Source: an uncultured Isosphaeraceae bacterium
GTDB lineage: Bacteria; Planctomycetota; Planctomycetia; Isosphaerales; Isosphaeraceae
Assembly: GCA_945957605.1 (NCBI GenBank)
Contig: CAMFLR010000001.1
Location: 1,116,001 to 1,180,000, forward strand
Direction: 5' to 3'
Length of the DNA: 64,000 nucleotides
Of the stretch, positions 1-9,348 are shown in pieces. The notes under the pieces were generated by a model. It was not told the DNA's origin, searched no databases, and saw only the letters and a program-made list of their open reading frames with translations. The position numbers were made by a program, and so were the translations under genes. Position 1 is the first letter of the stretch. Each line of letters begins with the position of its first letter.

Positions 1-497
1 GCACCGCCCACAGGGAGAGCAAAGTAATAGAGCCCCATCACTCGTCCGCGCGACTTTACCTTGAAAAGGTCGGCAAGCAACGCAGGCGCGATGCTTCCAT
101 AGCTCGCCTCGCCTATACCGAGCAAAGCACGCCAAAAGAACATATCATAATAACCGCGTGCGAATGCCGTGCCGACGGTGGCGATACTCCAGAGGCCGAC
201 GCCGAATGCCAGGAGACGCTTTCGGTTATAGCGATCGCCGACGTAGCCGACGAACGGCGAGACGATCGTATAAACGATCATGAACGAAACGCTGAGCTGA
301 CCAAACTGGGGATCCGAGAAGTGGAGTTCTTCGCAGATTTCTGGCCCTGCCGAGAAAAACACATAGCGGTCGACATAGTTCAGCAAGTTCATGCTGAACA
401 GGACCGCTAGAGCGAATATCGGGCTGGCAAATATCGACGGCCGTGCCGAAGGGGGAGCGACCCCGCCGGCTGCGGAGTGTGACGTGGATGACGACAT
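1..497 (-). CDS. MFS transporter, Spinster-like, incomplete at window edge
   Basis: The reverse strand reads as the first 165 residues of a major facilitator protein; the rest lies outside the window. After a short Ser/Ala/Pro-rich cytoplasmic tail, the first membrane helix leads into an NYVDRY motif (residues 41-46), typical of Spinster-type MFS carriers. A GDRYNRK loop motif between helices 2 and 3 is the classical MFS signature, and a GIGEASYG segment follows in helix 4. The start is the ATG at 495-497. The substrate cannot be inferred: relatives carry sugars, lipids or organic anions. It lies downstream of the secretin-domain gene on the same strand, separated by about 170 bases. Confidence 0.85.
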   Translation of the reverse strand, partial: MSSSTSHSAAGGVAPPSARPSIFASPIFALAVLFSMNLLNYVDRYVFFSAGPEICEELHFSDPQFGQLSVSFMIVYTIVSPFVGYVGDRYNRKRLLAFGVGLWSIATVGTAFARGYYDMFFWRALLGIGEASYGSIAPALLADLFKVKSRGRVMGLYYFALPVGG

Positions 498-670
498 GCG
501 TCGATTGGCCTTCGCGGACAATGAATGCGGAAAACGATTCTTTGTTATACCCCGCAAACCGCCGCGACGCGACCCCCGTCCCCGAATCCAGCCGCCACAA
601 ATGTACAGAAAGCCAGAGCCTTGCCGGCACTGGCTTTCGGAAAGTCATCAGTTTGTAATGCGGTTGCGTT

Positions 671-1852
671 TTATCGCGGGTCGCGCCGGGCCGACTTTTT
701 GACGGGCGCTTCGTCGTCCAGTTCCACATCCACGAATACGAGCAACTCGGTGCCCGTCGGAACGGTCCCGGGAATCTTCATGTTGAAGAGTCCGCCCTTC
801 GACTGGAGAATCCCCGGCTGAATGCCGCCGGAGATCAGCAGCGTTTGACCGATCGGCCAGCCCTTGACGGTCTGATTGAGGCGAGTCTCGGAGACCTCGG
901 GAACGTCGAGTCTCACTTCGCCCGGCCCTACCTCGCGCGGGGCGAGCACCTTGGTTTGGTGATAGTTCCGCACGGTGTTCGTCGTCAATTCGATGGCGGC
1001 ATCGAGCGTATCGCCGTCGTACGAAAGCAACGGACTGATGCGCAGGGTAACACCTTCTTCGAGTTGCTCGGTCTTTGGCTGGAACCCCTGGCCCACCGCG
1101 CTATCGCGCTGAATGCCGCCGGTAAACGGACGGGGCGCCGACGTCTTCACCAGCAAGGTCTGACCATTGACCATGCGGTGTGCCTGGTTGGCGATGTTCT
1201 GAAAGCCCTGCCAGACTTGCATCTGGGTCAGAACCATTGCAGAGTCATCGGTTTTGAGGCTCCAGATCTGCTGGCCCTGCGGGCCTGAGCCGATCGGATT
1301 GAGCCGCTTGTAAACCGCATAGCGCCAGCGAGTATCGGCCGCAGCCACGAATCGAACATGAATCTTCAGATAGTTCGATTGCGCGTCGGTGAATCGCTCG
1401 ACGACTTCGGCAACCTGATCCAGCACCTTGGCGTTGTGGTAGGCCCGGATCTTGCTTCGGCTGGCAGAAAGGACGGCGATCTTGTCGCCGTGCCAGGGGG
1501 CCGTCGTGGTGCGGCGGAAGATCCAGTCGACAATACTGTTTTGCGGGTTCGGATCGTCGTGCGTGAGACTTGTATACTTCGAGATATCAAAGGTTTGCCA
1601 CTTTTGTCCTGCCTCGGTCGGCAGGTTGGGCGGAACCTCATCGCGACTTGGCGCGTTTTCCGTCGGTTCGTCGAGCGATTCCTCATCGTCGTTGCGCGCA
1701 GTGCGCGGAACGTCTTCGGCGTTTCGACGTGAGCGCGACGATGAATTTGGAACCGCTTTACCACTGCGGCGCGACGGCTCTTGGGCAAGCAGCCGAAACG
1801 GCGCGAGACCTCCTAGCAGCGTCGAGATAAGCAAAAGCGAGCGTCGATTCAT
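671..1852 (-). CDS. Secretin-domain (type II/III secretion) protein
   Basis: This 393-residue exported protein has a short signal peptide (residues 1-23), then a low-complexity Ser/Arg/Glu/Pro-rich linker to about residue 80. The C-terminal half resembles the conserved core of bacterial type II/III secretins: a segment around LRISPLLSYDGDTLDAAIE, then a valine-rich strand region, then GQTLLISGGI near residue 340. Secretins form outer-membrane rings, but this one is shorter than GspD/PilQ (usually over 600 residues) and lacks recognisable N0-N1 domains, so it may be a secretin-like periplasmic protein rather than a pore. A GGGAGG ribosome site lies 9 bases before the ATG. No other secretion genes adjoin it. 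Confidence 0.72.
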   Translation of the reverse strand: MNRRSLLLISTLLGGLAPFRLLAQEPSRRSGKAVPNSSSRSRRNAEDVPRTARNDDEESLDEPTENAPSRDEVPPNLPTEAGQKWQTFDISKYTSLTHDDPNPQNSIVDWIFRRTTTAPWHGDKIAVLSASRSKIRAYHNAKVLDQVAEVVERFTDAQSNYLKIHVRFVAAADTRWRYAVYKRLNPIGSGPQGQQIWSLKTDDSAMVLTQMQVWQGFQNIANQAHRMVNGQTLLVKTSAPRPFTGGIQRDSAVGQGFQPKTEQLEEGVTLRISPLLSYDGDTLDAAIELTTNTVRNYHQTKVLAPREVGPGEVRLDVPEVSETRLNQTVKGWPIGQTLLISGGIQPGILQSKGGLFNMKIPGTVPTGTELLVFVDVELDDEAPVKKSARRDPR

Positions 1853-2031
1853 GCCAGTGGCCTCCCTGCCGGTCTGGCGTCGTGTCGATCAAGAATGGAG
1901 CAACTCTGGCGCGAGGGCGGCCGGTGCGTACGTGGATCATCCGTGATACACACCGACCGAGGCGCGAGTTTTCTATCAGGACTCGAAAAAAGACTCAAGC
2001 CCAATCAACTTGTTGCCGACAAGCCTCGAAT

Positions 2032-3216
2032 TCAAGCCTCAAGCCCGCGGCCGAGACGGCCAAGCGCGGGAACTACGCGGCGATCGAGAACGGTCCGATA
2101 AACATCGAGGTAGCGATCGATATTTCGCTTCATGCCGAAGAACTCTTCGGCGACCGCTTTCGTCGACGCAGCCAGCCGCGCGGCGAGAGCAGGATTCGCG
2201 AGCACATCGGAGATCCCGTCGGCGATCGACATCACATCAACCGACGTGAGCCGTCCTGCGCCCGTTGGGCCGAGCAATTGCTTGTAGTCAGCGAAGTCGG
2301 TCGCGACGATCGGTCGTCCGGCCGCCAGGTAAACCGCCAGCTTGCTTTGAACGGAGTAGTTCTCTCGACACGCCAGACGCGGGTGAACCAGCACATCGGC
2401 CCGGCGAGACAGCGCCACAACCTGGTCGGGCGTCTGGCCAGTCAGCACGATCAGTCGATCGCCAAACTTGCCGAGTTGGCGGCGATATTCCTCGCCTGCT
2501 TCGGCAGGTCCGCCAACGAGCACGCATTTCGCGTTCGCATGACGCTCGAAAACGCTGGGGAGCGATTCAACCATCATCGGCACACCCTGGTTCGGGTGGA
2601 CGATGCTGCCAATGTACATGACGACCTTGTCGTCCGGATTGACGCCAGGAATCGTAGCGGTTTCGGTAACGCGTTCGTATTCCGAGAGGTCGATTCCAGG
2701 GTAGATGATCGAAACTTTCTCGGGATTGACGCCCTTTTCCTCAACCATCACGCGCTTGACGCCATCGCCGAGGACGATGATCGAATCAGCTCGTCGGCAA
2801 ACTGACTTTTCAAGCTGCACGTTGATCCGGAAGCCAAGCCCACGTCCCAGCCGATCGCGCTCGTATTCCTCGCCGAGCAGCGAGTGAAGCTCGTAGACCA
2901 TGGGCCAGCCGTAACGGCGGCACGCCATGAGAGCACGATTCGCGCCCCCGTGATGCTGAGCATGCACGAGGTCGAACGGGTATTCGCGATGGATCTGCTT
3001 GAGACCCGAAACCCACTGATGCGGGTGAAACGTGAACGAAGGTGTGCCTTCGAAAGTCGTTCGCTCTGCACGCCCAAAGACGGGCCGGGCCTTGAGATGA
3101 GCGAGCACGACATCAACCCCACGCTGCTTGAGCGCCCGCAGGATTTTGATCGGCAACATTGCCGTGCCGTCATATTCGCCAGGAACAGGGAACGAGGTGA
3201 CCAACAAGATGCGCAT
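2032..3216 (-). CDS. Glycosyltransferase family 4 (GT-B fold)
   Basis: A 394-residue cytoplasmic glycosyltransferase. The N-terminal Rossmann-like half starts with MRILLVTSFPVPGEYDG and contains VHAQHHGG, the acceptor-side motif region. The C-terminal half has the donor-binding GT1/GT4 fold: YPGIDLSEY (about 190), MYIGSIVHPNQG, and a nucleotide-sugar region with SVQSKLAVYLAAGRPIVAT near residue 310, where family 4 enzymes carry the E-x7-E element (here RENYSVQSKLAVY). It probably transfers a sugar during cell-surface glycan or exopolysaccharide synthesis; donor and acceptor are unknown. GGAGG lies 7 bases before the ATG. The gene stands alone between the MoeB-rhodanese and secretin-domain genes. 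Confidence 0.85.
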   Translation of the reverse strand: MRILLVTSFPVPGEYDGTAMLPIKILRALKQRGVDVVLAHLKARPVFGRAERTTFEGTPSFTFHPHQWVSGLKQIHREYPFDLVHAQHHGGANRALMACRRYGWPMVYELHSLLGEEYERDRLGRGLGFRINVQLEKSVCRRADSIIVLGDGVKRVMVEEKGVNPEKVSIIYPGIDLSEYERVTETATIPGVNPDDKVVMYIGSIVHPNQGVPMMVESLPSVFERHANAKCVLVGGPAEAGEEYRRQLGKFGDRLIVLTGQTPDQVVALSRRADVLVHPRLACRENYSVQSKLAVYLAAGRPIVATDFADYKQLLGPTGAGRLTSVDVMSIADGISDVLANPALAARLAASTKAVAEEFFGMKRNIDRYLDVYRTVLDRRVVPALGRLGRGLEA

Positions 3217-3276
3217 GACCCGGCCTCCGATGCCTAGCCCAGATGTCCTTCCGCATCACCTTAATCGAGCACTCGC

Positions 3277-3313
3277 CCCGAGGAAACCCCAATTCAAAGC
3301 AGGCTTCCTCGGG
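3277..3313 (-). terminator. Possible hairpin between the MoeB-like and glycosyltransferase genes
   Basis: An inverted repeat CCCGAGGAA ... TTCCTCGGG brackets an 18-base loop in the short gap downstream of the MoeB-like gene. No run of T follows on either strand, so it is at best a weak or Rho-dependent terminator, or a transcript-stabilising stem. Confidence 0.3.
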
Positions 3314-3328
3314 CGATGCCCGCGACGA

Positions 3329-4522
3329 TCAATACGCCGGCAAGCTGGGATCAACATCCTTGATCCACGCCAAAATGCCGCCCGTCAGGTTGCTCAGTTG
3401 CGAGAACCCTTGCTCTTGCAAGAACGCGATTGCCTTCGCGCTGCGCATGCCGCTCTTGCAGTGGACCACCATCGGCGTCGCCTTGCTCAACTCGCCCAGA
3501 CGAGTCGCCAAAGTCGGCAGTGGGATAACCGTCGAGCCGGCGATCCGGCAGATTGCGATTTCCTCGGGATTACGCACGTCGAGAATGAACGGCGCTTTGC
3601 CTGAATCGAGAAGCGCCTTCAGTTCGAGCGCAGTGATCTCGGCACCCACCGACGCGGCGGCATGAGTCGCATCGTGGCCAGGGACGCCGCAGAATTGCTG
3701 GTAATCAATCAATTCGGTAATCGTGGGATTCGGTCCGCAAATCGGGCACTTGGGATTCTTGCGCACCTTCATTTCACGAACCGACATATCAAGGGCGTCA
3801 TAAATCATCAAACGCCCCATCAGCGGCTTGCCGCTGCCGAGCAGCAGCTTCACGGTCTCGGTCGCCTGTACCACGCCGATGAAGCCGGGAAGAATCCCCA
3901 GGACTCCACCCTCCGCGCAGTTGGGGACAAGGTCGGGCGGCGGCGGCTCGGGGTACAGGCAGCGGTAGCACGGGCCGTGTGGCGGGAAAAACACTGAAGC
4001 CTGGCCGTCGAATCGGAAGATCGACCCGTAAACATTCGGCTTGCCCAGCAGCACGCAGGCGTCGTTCACCAGGTAGCGCGTGGGGAAATTGTCGGTGCCG
4101 TCGACGATCACATCGTATCCAGCGAAGAGTTCGAGCGCGTTCGAGCTATCGACAGCGAACTCGTGACGATTGACGACCAGGTCGGGATTAAGCGCTTTCA
4201 ATTTCTCTTCAGCGCTATCGATTTTGGGACGGCCGATGTCGGGCGTCGTGTGAATGATCTGGCGCTGCAGGTTTGAGACGTCGACTACATCGAAATCGAC
4301 CAGGCCGATCGTGCCGATTCCGGCCGCGGCGAGATACAAGGTAAGGGGCGAGCCGAGTCCGCCGGTGCCGATGCAGAGCACGCGCGACGCCTTGAGCCGC
4401 TTTTGGCCGTCCATGGCGACCTCGGGCATGATGAGGTGCCGCGCGTAGCGCTGGATTTCGGCCGGCGTGAGGTTGATCGACTGAACACGATCGCCGAGGA
4501 GGTCGAACGGTAGATTCGCCAT
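3329..4522 (-). CDS. moeB: MoeB/ThiF-type adenylyltransferase with C-terminal rhodanese domain
   Basis: An E1-like enzyme (about 397 residues) that adenylates the C-terminal Gly-Gly of a small sulfur-carrier protein (MoaD, ThiS or similar), fused to a sulfurtransferase. The ThiF domain occupies roughly residues 15-265: nucleotide loop GTGGLGSPLT, DGTDNF, zinc-binding CYRC and CPIC pairs, and the conserved CAEGGVLG segment. The rhodanese domain (about 285-395) has the active-site loop VVHCKSGMRS with the persulfide cysteine. This domain order is that of MoeZ/MoeBR and eukaryotic Uba4/MOCS3. I chose the ATG at 4520-4522 because homology begins just after it; an in-frame ATG 57 bases upstream is possible. 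A moaC gene 16 kb away fits molybdopterin synthesis. Confidence 0.9.
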   Translation of the reverse strand: MANLPFDLLGDRVQSINLTPAEIQRYARHLIMPEVAMDGQKRLKASRVLCIGTGGLGSPLTLYLAAAGIGTIGLVDFDVVDVSNLQRQIIHTTPDIGRPKIDSAEEKLKALNPDLVVNRHEFAVDSSNALELFAGYDVIVDGTDNFPTRYLVNDACVLLGKPNVYGSIFRFDGQASVFFPPHGPCYRCLYPEPPPPDLVPNCAEGGVLGILPGFIGVVQATETVKLLLGSGKPLMGRLMIYDALDMSVREMKVRKNPKCPICGPNPTITELIDYQQFCGVPGHDATHAAASVGAEITALELKALLDSGKAPFILDVRNPEEIAICRIAGSTVIPLPTLATRLGELSKATPMVVHCKSGMRSAKAIAFLQEQGFSQLSNLTGGILAWIKDVDPSLPAY

Positions 4523-4618
4523 GGATGCGATTCCACAAGGTGTTTTTATGGAGAACCGGCCTGCGTGGCTATTCACCACACAGGCCGGAATGTTTCGAGA
4601 TCAGCGCAGTGCCTTCGA

Positions 4619-5860
4619 TCAGGGAACGTAGCGGCCGATCAGCAGGCTGGCGTTGTGACCGCCGAAACCGAAGCTGTTCGACATCACGTAATCGACCTTG
4701 GAATTGCGTGCGACGTTCGGAATGTAGTCAAGGTCGCAGCCTTCGCCGGGCGTTTCGAGATTGATCGTCGGCGGCAATACGCTCGTTTCGAGCGACTTCG
4801 CACACGCGACCAGTTCGACGCCACCCGAAGCCCCCAGCAAGTGGCCCAGCTGGCTCTTGGTGCTCGATACCTGCAATTTTTTCGCATGATCGCCAAACAC
4901 AGACTTCATCGCCTTGGTTTCGGCGAGGTCGCCCAGTTCGGTGCTCGTGCCATGCGCGTTGATGTAATCAACCGAAGAGGCATCGCGTTTTGCGTCGGCA
5001 AGACAGAGAGTCATCGCGCGAGCAGCGCCGCGGCCTTCTTCATCGGGCGCGGTGATGTGCGAGCCGTCGGCCGACATACCGTAGCCGAGCAGTTCGGCGT
5101 AGATTTTCGCGCCACGAGCCCGTGCAATCGACTCTTCTTCGAGGATGAGAACTCCCGCCCCCTCAGAGAGTACAAATCCGTCGCGATCGCGGTCGAACGG
5201 ACGGCTGGCACGCTGGGGATCGTCGTTGCGAGTCGACAGCGCGCGGAGCGCAGCGAATCCGCCGAGACCCATGTGTGTGATCGCCGCTTCGCTGCCGCCG
5301 GTGATCATGATATCGGCGAGGCCGTGTTGGATCAGGCGGAGTGAGTCGCCAATCGCATTCGCAGCCGACGCACAAGCCGTCGCGACCGCAGAACAAGGGC
5401 CGCGAAGGCTCCACTTGATCGACACGTGGCCGCTACCGGCGTTGACCATCAGTTTCGGGATCGTGAACGGGCTGATCCGCGAGGGACCGCGTTCCTTCAT
5501 GATCGAGTGCTGCGTCTCGAATTCATTCAGGCCGCCGATTCCCGAACCGATGAATACACCGCTTCTTTCGAGCGGGTACGCTGAAAAATCGATGCCCGAA
5601 TCCTTGACCGCCGCCTCAGCGGCGACCATGGAGAACTGGGCGAAGCGGTCGAGCCGGCGGGCTTCTTTGGTTCCGAAGAGCGCTTCGGGATCCCACCCGT
5701 GCACCTGACCGCCGAAATGCACCTTGAATTCAGTCGTATCAAAGAGCGTGAGCGGCGCGATGCCGCTCTTCCCTTCAATCAGGCCGTTCCAAAAGCTTTC
5801 GACCGTAGTGCCGAGCCCTGTAACCACGCCCAGACCGGTGATAACGACTCGTCGTCGCAT
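4619..5860 (-). CDS. fabF: 3-oxoacyl-ACP synthase II (KAS II)
   Basis: The condensing enzyme that extends acyl-ACP with malonyl-ACP in type II fatty-acid synthesis. The 413-residue length matches FabF. The Cys-His-His triad is visible: nucleophile Cys in TACASAANA (about residue 164), His in NAHGTSTELGD (about 303) and His in KSQLGHLLGASG (about 340). The C-terminal glycine loop SNSFGFGGHNASL is also present. The start codon overlaps the acpP stop as TAATG, so the two are probably translationally coupled and act together in the cytoplasm. Confidence 0.97.
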   Translation of the reverse strand: MRRRVVITGLGVVTGLGTTVESFWNGLIEGKSGIAPLTLFDTTEFKVHFGGQVHGWDPEALFGTKEARRLDRFAQFSMVAAEAAVKDSGIDFSAYPLERSGVFIGSGIGGLNEFETQHSIMKERGPSRISPFTIPKLMVNAGSGHVSIKWSLRGPCSAVATACASAANAIGDSLRLIQHGLADIMITGGSEAAITHMGLGGFAALRALSTRNDDPQRASRPFDRDRDGFVLSEGAGVLILEEESIARARGAKIYAELLGYGMSADGSHITAPDEEGRGAARAMTLCLADAKRDASSVDYINAHGTSTELGDLAETKAMKSVFGDHAKKLQVSSTKSQLGHLLGASGGVELVACAKSLETSVLPPTINLETPGEGCDLDYIPNVARNSKVDYVMSNSFGFGGHNASLLIGRYVP

Positions 5861-6093
5861 TACTTCTGGTGTTCCTCGATATAAGCGATCGCTTGTCCGA
5901 CCGTCTGGATCTTCTCGGCCTCTTCGTCAGGAATCGTGATGTCGAACTCTTCCTCGAACTCCATGACGAGTTCGACGGTATCGAGCGAGTCGGCACCGAG
6001 GTCGTTGACGAAGCTGGTCTCTTTGGACACCTGGTCCTTGGCAACGCCCATCTGTTCGCTGACGATCTCGATCACGCGTTCTTCCACGGACAC
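5860..6093 (-). CDS. acpP: Acyl carrier protein
   Basis: A 77-residue acidic carrier of growing acyl chains. The 4'-phosphopantetheine attachment serine is in [18 protein letters not shown] (Ser about 37), and the helical repeats [12 protein letters not shown] and [19 protein letters not shown] match AcpP. Translation begins at a GTG (6091-6093) with GGAGG 7 bases upstream. The stop codon overlaps the fabF start. A 284-base gap separates it from fabG upstream, so it may also have its own promoter. Confidence 0.97.
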   Translation of the reverse strand: MSVEERVIEIVSEQMGVAKDQVSKETSFVNDLGADSLDTVELVMEFEEEFDITIPDEEAEKIQTVGQAIAYIEEHQK

Positions 6094-6377
6094 GGGCCAA
6101 CCTCCTCACACAGCACCCGCCGCACCGTGCGGGAATGTGTCGACTGGTTTCGGACAAGTACCCCGCCCAACCAATTGTTACGTGGGCGGGATTGATAGAA
6201 CACTCAAAATACGTCGGTCAGATCGCAACGTCCCATGAACCGAAGTCCTAGCGGACGTTGCGTGAAGCTCCACAAATTAGCAATCCGTCCGTCAATTGTC
6301 TATAAGGACGGACACTATTTGTTCGCAGCCGCTCTCGCAGTTTTCCTATTTTCTCCAGACCTGCGAAACGAGGCCAA
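6094..6377. other. fabG-acpP gap with three inverted repeats
   Basis: This non-coding stretch breaks the otherwise compact fatty-acid cluster. It contains inverted repeats CCCGC..GCGGG (about 6117-6133), CCCGCCCA..TGGGCGGG (about 6163-6190) and TCCGTCC..GGACGGA (about 6287-6315). On the minus strand these could end the fabG transcript or act as operators or 5' structures for acpP. No T-run follows clearly, so the role is undecided. Confidence 0.4.
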
Positions 6378-7151
6378 TTAGCACGTCATCCCGCCGTCGA
6401 CCGCAATGATCTGACCGGTCAAGAAGCTCGCGCTCGGGCTGGCAAGATAGGTAACAAGATCCGCAATGTCTTCCGGAGCGCCGAGGCGACGGACGGGGAT
6501 CCGCTCCTTGACCTCGGCCTTCACCTTATCGGGAAGCACTTCGGTCATGTCGGTGGTAATGAACCCCGGCGCGACGGCGTTCACGGTCACTCCGCGGGAC
6601 GCCAGCTCGCGAGCGATCGTCTGCGTGAAGCCAATCACACCCGCCTTGCTTGCCGAGTAATTGGCCTGACCAGGGTTACCCATGATCGCCGAGACGCTGG
6701 TGATATTGATGATCCGGCCGTAACGCTGGCGCATCATCAAAGCACCAACCGCGCGGCAGAAGAGGAACGTGCCCTTGAGATTGGTGTCGATCACAGCGTC
6801 CCAGGCGTCGTCTTCCATTCGCAGGAAGAGGCCGTCCTTGGTGATGCCGGCGTTGTTCACCAACACCTGAATCTTGCCGCCAAACTTGGCCTCAACTTCC
6901 TCGACGACACGATTGACATCTTCGGTCGATGAAACGTCGGCCGCAAACCCTTCGGCAGTTCCCCCAGCTTCGCGAATCGCGGCCAGAGTTGCTTCGAGAC
7001 CTGCCGTGGTCCGGGCGACGCAAGCGACACTCGCACCGCTTCGGGCCAGTTGAAGTGCGATGGCTCGGCCGATGCCGCGCGATGCGCCGGTGACAAGGGC
7101 GACTTGTCCGTTGAGATCGACTTGCACGCCCGGCTTCGGAGCGTCGGCCAT
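6378..7151 (-). CDS. fabG: 3-oxoacyl-ACP reductase
   Basis: A short-chain dehydrogenase (257 residues) that reduces 3-oxoacyl-ACP with NADPH. Visible hallmarks are the cofactor loop TGASRGIGRAIA (residues 19-30), NNAGIT (about 107), the catalytic serine in INITSVSAIMG, and YSASK with the Tyr-x3-Lys pair (about 163-167). The C-terminus FLTGQIIAVDGGMTC is FabG-like, and the position between fabD and acpP supports FabG rather than another SDR. AAGGA lies about 10 bases before the ATG. Confidence 0.95.
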   Translation of the reverse strand: MADAPKPGVQVDLNGQVALVTGASRGIGRAIALQLARSGASVACVARTTAGLEATLAAIREAGGTAEGFAADVSSTEDVNRVVEEVEAKFGGKIQVLVNNAGITKDGLFLRMEDDAWDAVIDTNLKGTFLFCRAVGALMMRQRYGRIINITSVSAIMGNPGQANYSASKAGVIGFTQTIARELASRGVTVNAVAPGFITTDMTEVLPDKVKAEVKERIPVRRLGAPEDIADLVTYLASPSASFLTGQIIAVDGGMTC

Positions 7152-7184
7152 TTGAATGCGTCCTTTCTGGAATCCAGCGGAATC

Positions 7185-8096
7185 TTAGCGCGCGGGAATG
7201 CTTGTGCAAGGGGTCTTGCGGTCAATCCGCTTCAACAAACCGGTAAGCACACGCCCCGGTCCAATCTCGTAAAACGTATCAAAACCGTCGGCCATCATCC
7301 GACGCATCGAATCTTCCCAGCGCACGCTACCCACCACCTGCGCGACGAGCTTCGACCGAATGCTCGCCGCATCGTCGTGCGGGTTCGCATCGACATTGGA
7401 GTAGACCGGAATTCGTGTCGCGTGAAATTCCGTTTGCGCCAGCACTTCATCGAGGCTTTCCGCCCCGCTGTTCATGATTGGCGAGTGGAAAGCACCAGCG
7501 ACGGCCAGAGGAATCACGCGCGAGGCGCCCAGTTCGGTCGCGGCCTGTTCGACCGCACCAAGCGCCGCTCGGTCGCCGGAGACAACGATATTACCGGGCC
7601 CAAGTAGATTTGCTTTCCAGAGCTTTCCTACTGGAGAAACACTCTGGCAAAGTTCGTCAATCTTAGCCTCGTCGAGGCCAAGCACGCTCGTCATCCCGCT
7701 CGGCGTCGCGAGCGCGGCGGCTTGCATGGCCTGGCCACGGCGCCTGACAATTTTCAGGCCGGTTTCAAAGTCGATGGCGCCGGCGAAGACGAGCGCGGTG
7801 TATTCACCGAGGCTCAGACCCGCAGCGCCGACCGCCGACTGCACGACGTCGGGTTGGGTCGCCTTGAGCGACTCGAGCGCAGCCAGGCTGGCGACGTAAA
7901 TCGCCGGCTGGCTGACGTCCGTCGCCTCGAGTGCTTCGGCTGGTCCATCAAAGCAAATCGCCTTGAGGTCGAAGCCGAGCAGTTCGTTTGCGCGATCAAA
8001 TAGCGCACGGGCGGCGGGAAGTTCGTTATAGAGCTCTTTTCCCATTCCCACAGCCTGGGCACCCTGGCCGGGGAACAGAAACGCAACCTTGGGCAT
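7185..8096 (-). CDS. fabD: Malonyl-CoA:ACP transacylase
   Basis: Transfers malonyl from CoA to ACP to supply the extender unit. The 303-residue protein has FPGQGAQ (residues 8-14, oxyanion Gln), the nucleophile motif GLSLGEY (Ser about 94), and the catalytic His in GAFHSPIM (about 202). The end of the protein contains EIGPGRVLTGLLKRI, typical of FabD. It lies 33 bases upstream of fabG and downstream of plsX in one transcription direction. Confidence 0.96.
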   Translation of the reverse strand: MPKVAFLFPGQGAQAVGMGKELYNELPAARALFDRANELLGFDLKAICFDGPAEALEATDVSQPAIYVASLAALESLKATQPDVVQSAVGAAGLSLGEYTALVFAGAIDFETGLKIVRRRGQAMQAAALATPSGMTSVLGLDEAKIDELCQSVSPVGKLWKANLLGPGNIVVSGDRAALGAVEQAATELGASRVIPLAVAGAFHSPIMNSGAESLDEVLAQTEFHATRIPVYSNVDANPHDDAASIRSKLVAQVVGSVRWEDSMRRMMADGFDTFYEIGPGRVLTGLLKRIDRKTPCTSIPAR

Positions 8097-8156
8097 CGGA
8101 ACAATCCTGAAAACGAGCAGACCGAGGCGAACGAGAGGCCTGGGCGAATCGTACGT

Positions 8157-9188
8157 TTACGACGTGGCCGGACCGCCAAGAGCAGCCGTCAATTGAGAGA
8201 TGAACTCGGCACTAACACGCTCTTCGGCCATCGTTCCCGCGACACGCAACGCATTCTTGATCGCGCGTTCACGTGACGATCCGTGACAGATGATGCAGGC
8301 GCCGCGAAGCCCGAGCAGCGGGCCGCCGCCGAATTCCTGATACTCGAAGCGCGTCTTCAAATCCTTGAGACCCGCACCGATGACCAGTCCTGCCTCGGGC
8401 GGCAAGCTAGGCAGCAGCTTCGCCATCTCTTGCTTGAGTTGCGAGAAGAGGAACTCGACCGCACCCTCGCCTGCCTTGAGCAGGACGTTGCCGACGAACC
8501 CTTCGCAGACGACCACCCGCGCGTGGCCGTCGTAAATATCGCGGCCTTCGACGTTACCAATGAACCGATCGGCAAGAGGTCCGTTCTGGAAGAGCGCCCG
8601 AGTCGCCTTGGTAAGCTCGGTTCCCTTGTCGTCTTCGCTGCCGACGTTCAGCAGGCCAATCTTGGGTTCAGCCACGCCGAGAACGTGCTCGGCATAGATC
8701 GACCCCATGATTCCATATTGATAGAGGTCTTCGGCCTTGGCGGCCATGTTGGCGCCGACGTCGATGATCGCGACCGGGCCGCGGTGCGACGGGAAAATCG
8801 CCGCGATTCCAGGCCGGCGCACGCCAGGCAGGAACATCTTCGCGTTCATGAGAGCCGACGCCACCATCGCGCCGGTGTTGCCGGCCGAAACGACCGCGTT
8901 GGCCTCACCAGTCGCGAGCAGTTGCCACGACTTGGAGATCGAATTATCGCGCTTTCGACGCAACGCTTCGACCGGCTTGTCTTCCATGCCTATCACTTCG
9001 CTGGCGTGGATGATTGGCAGGCGGTCGATATGTGCGTCGGGGTGCTTCAGTAGCTCGGTTTCAACTCGTAGCTTGTCGCCGACGAGCAATACGGTCAGGT
9101 CTTCGCGGTCGCGCACCGCCTCGACCGCACCGGCCACGATCGGGCCGGGCGCGTGATCGCCGCCCATCGCGTCCAGGGCAATCCGCAT
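8157..9188 (-). CDS. plsX: Phosphate acyltransferase
   Basis: Makes acyl-phosphate from acyl-ACP for the PlsX-PlsY route into phosphatidic acid. The N-terminus MRIALDAMGGDHAPGPIV is diagnostic, and VSAGNTGAMVASALM, IDVGANMAAKAEDLYQYG and GLLNVGSEDDKGTE follow as expected. I start at the ATG 9186-9188, where family homology begins and an SD-like TGGAG lies upstream; the longer in-frame extension of 26 residues is unlikely. The usual neighbours rpmF and fabH are not seen beside it. Confidence 0.96.
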   Translation of the reverse strand: MRIALDAMGGDHAPGPIVAGAVEAVRDREDLTVLLVGDKLRVETELLKHPDAHIDRLPIIHASEVIGMEDKPVEALRRKRDNSISKSWQLLATGEANAVVSAGNTGAMVASALMNAKMFLPGVRRPGIAAIFPSHRGPVAIIDVGANMAAKAEDLYQYGIMGSIYAEHVLGVAEPKIGLLNVGSEDDKGTELTKATRALFQNGPLADRFIGNVEGRDIYDGHARVVVCEGFVGNVLLKAGEGAVEFLFSQLKQEMAKLLPSLPPEAGLVIGAGLKDLKTRFEYQEFGGGPLLGLRGACIICHGSSRERAIKNALRVAGTMAEERVSAEFISQLTAALGGPATS

Positions 9189-9348
9189 GAAACTAGACTC
9201 CAGAGAGGCTCGGCTGCGGGCACGATTTTCACGCCCAAAACCGAGTGCATGAATCGTTGGTGCCAAGGATTCTTAACGAAGGCACCGCGGGACGCATCCT
9301 AGGGGATTGCCGTAACATCTGTCAAGTTGCCAGACCAGCCGAACAACG

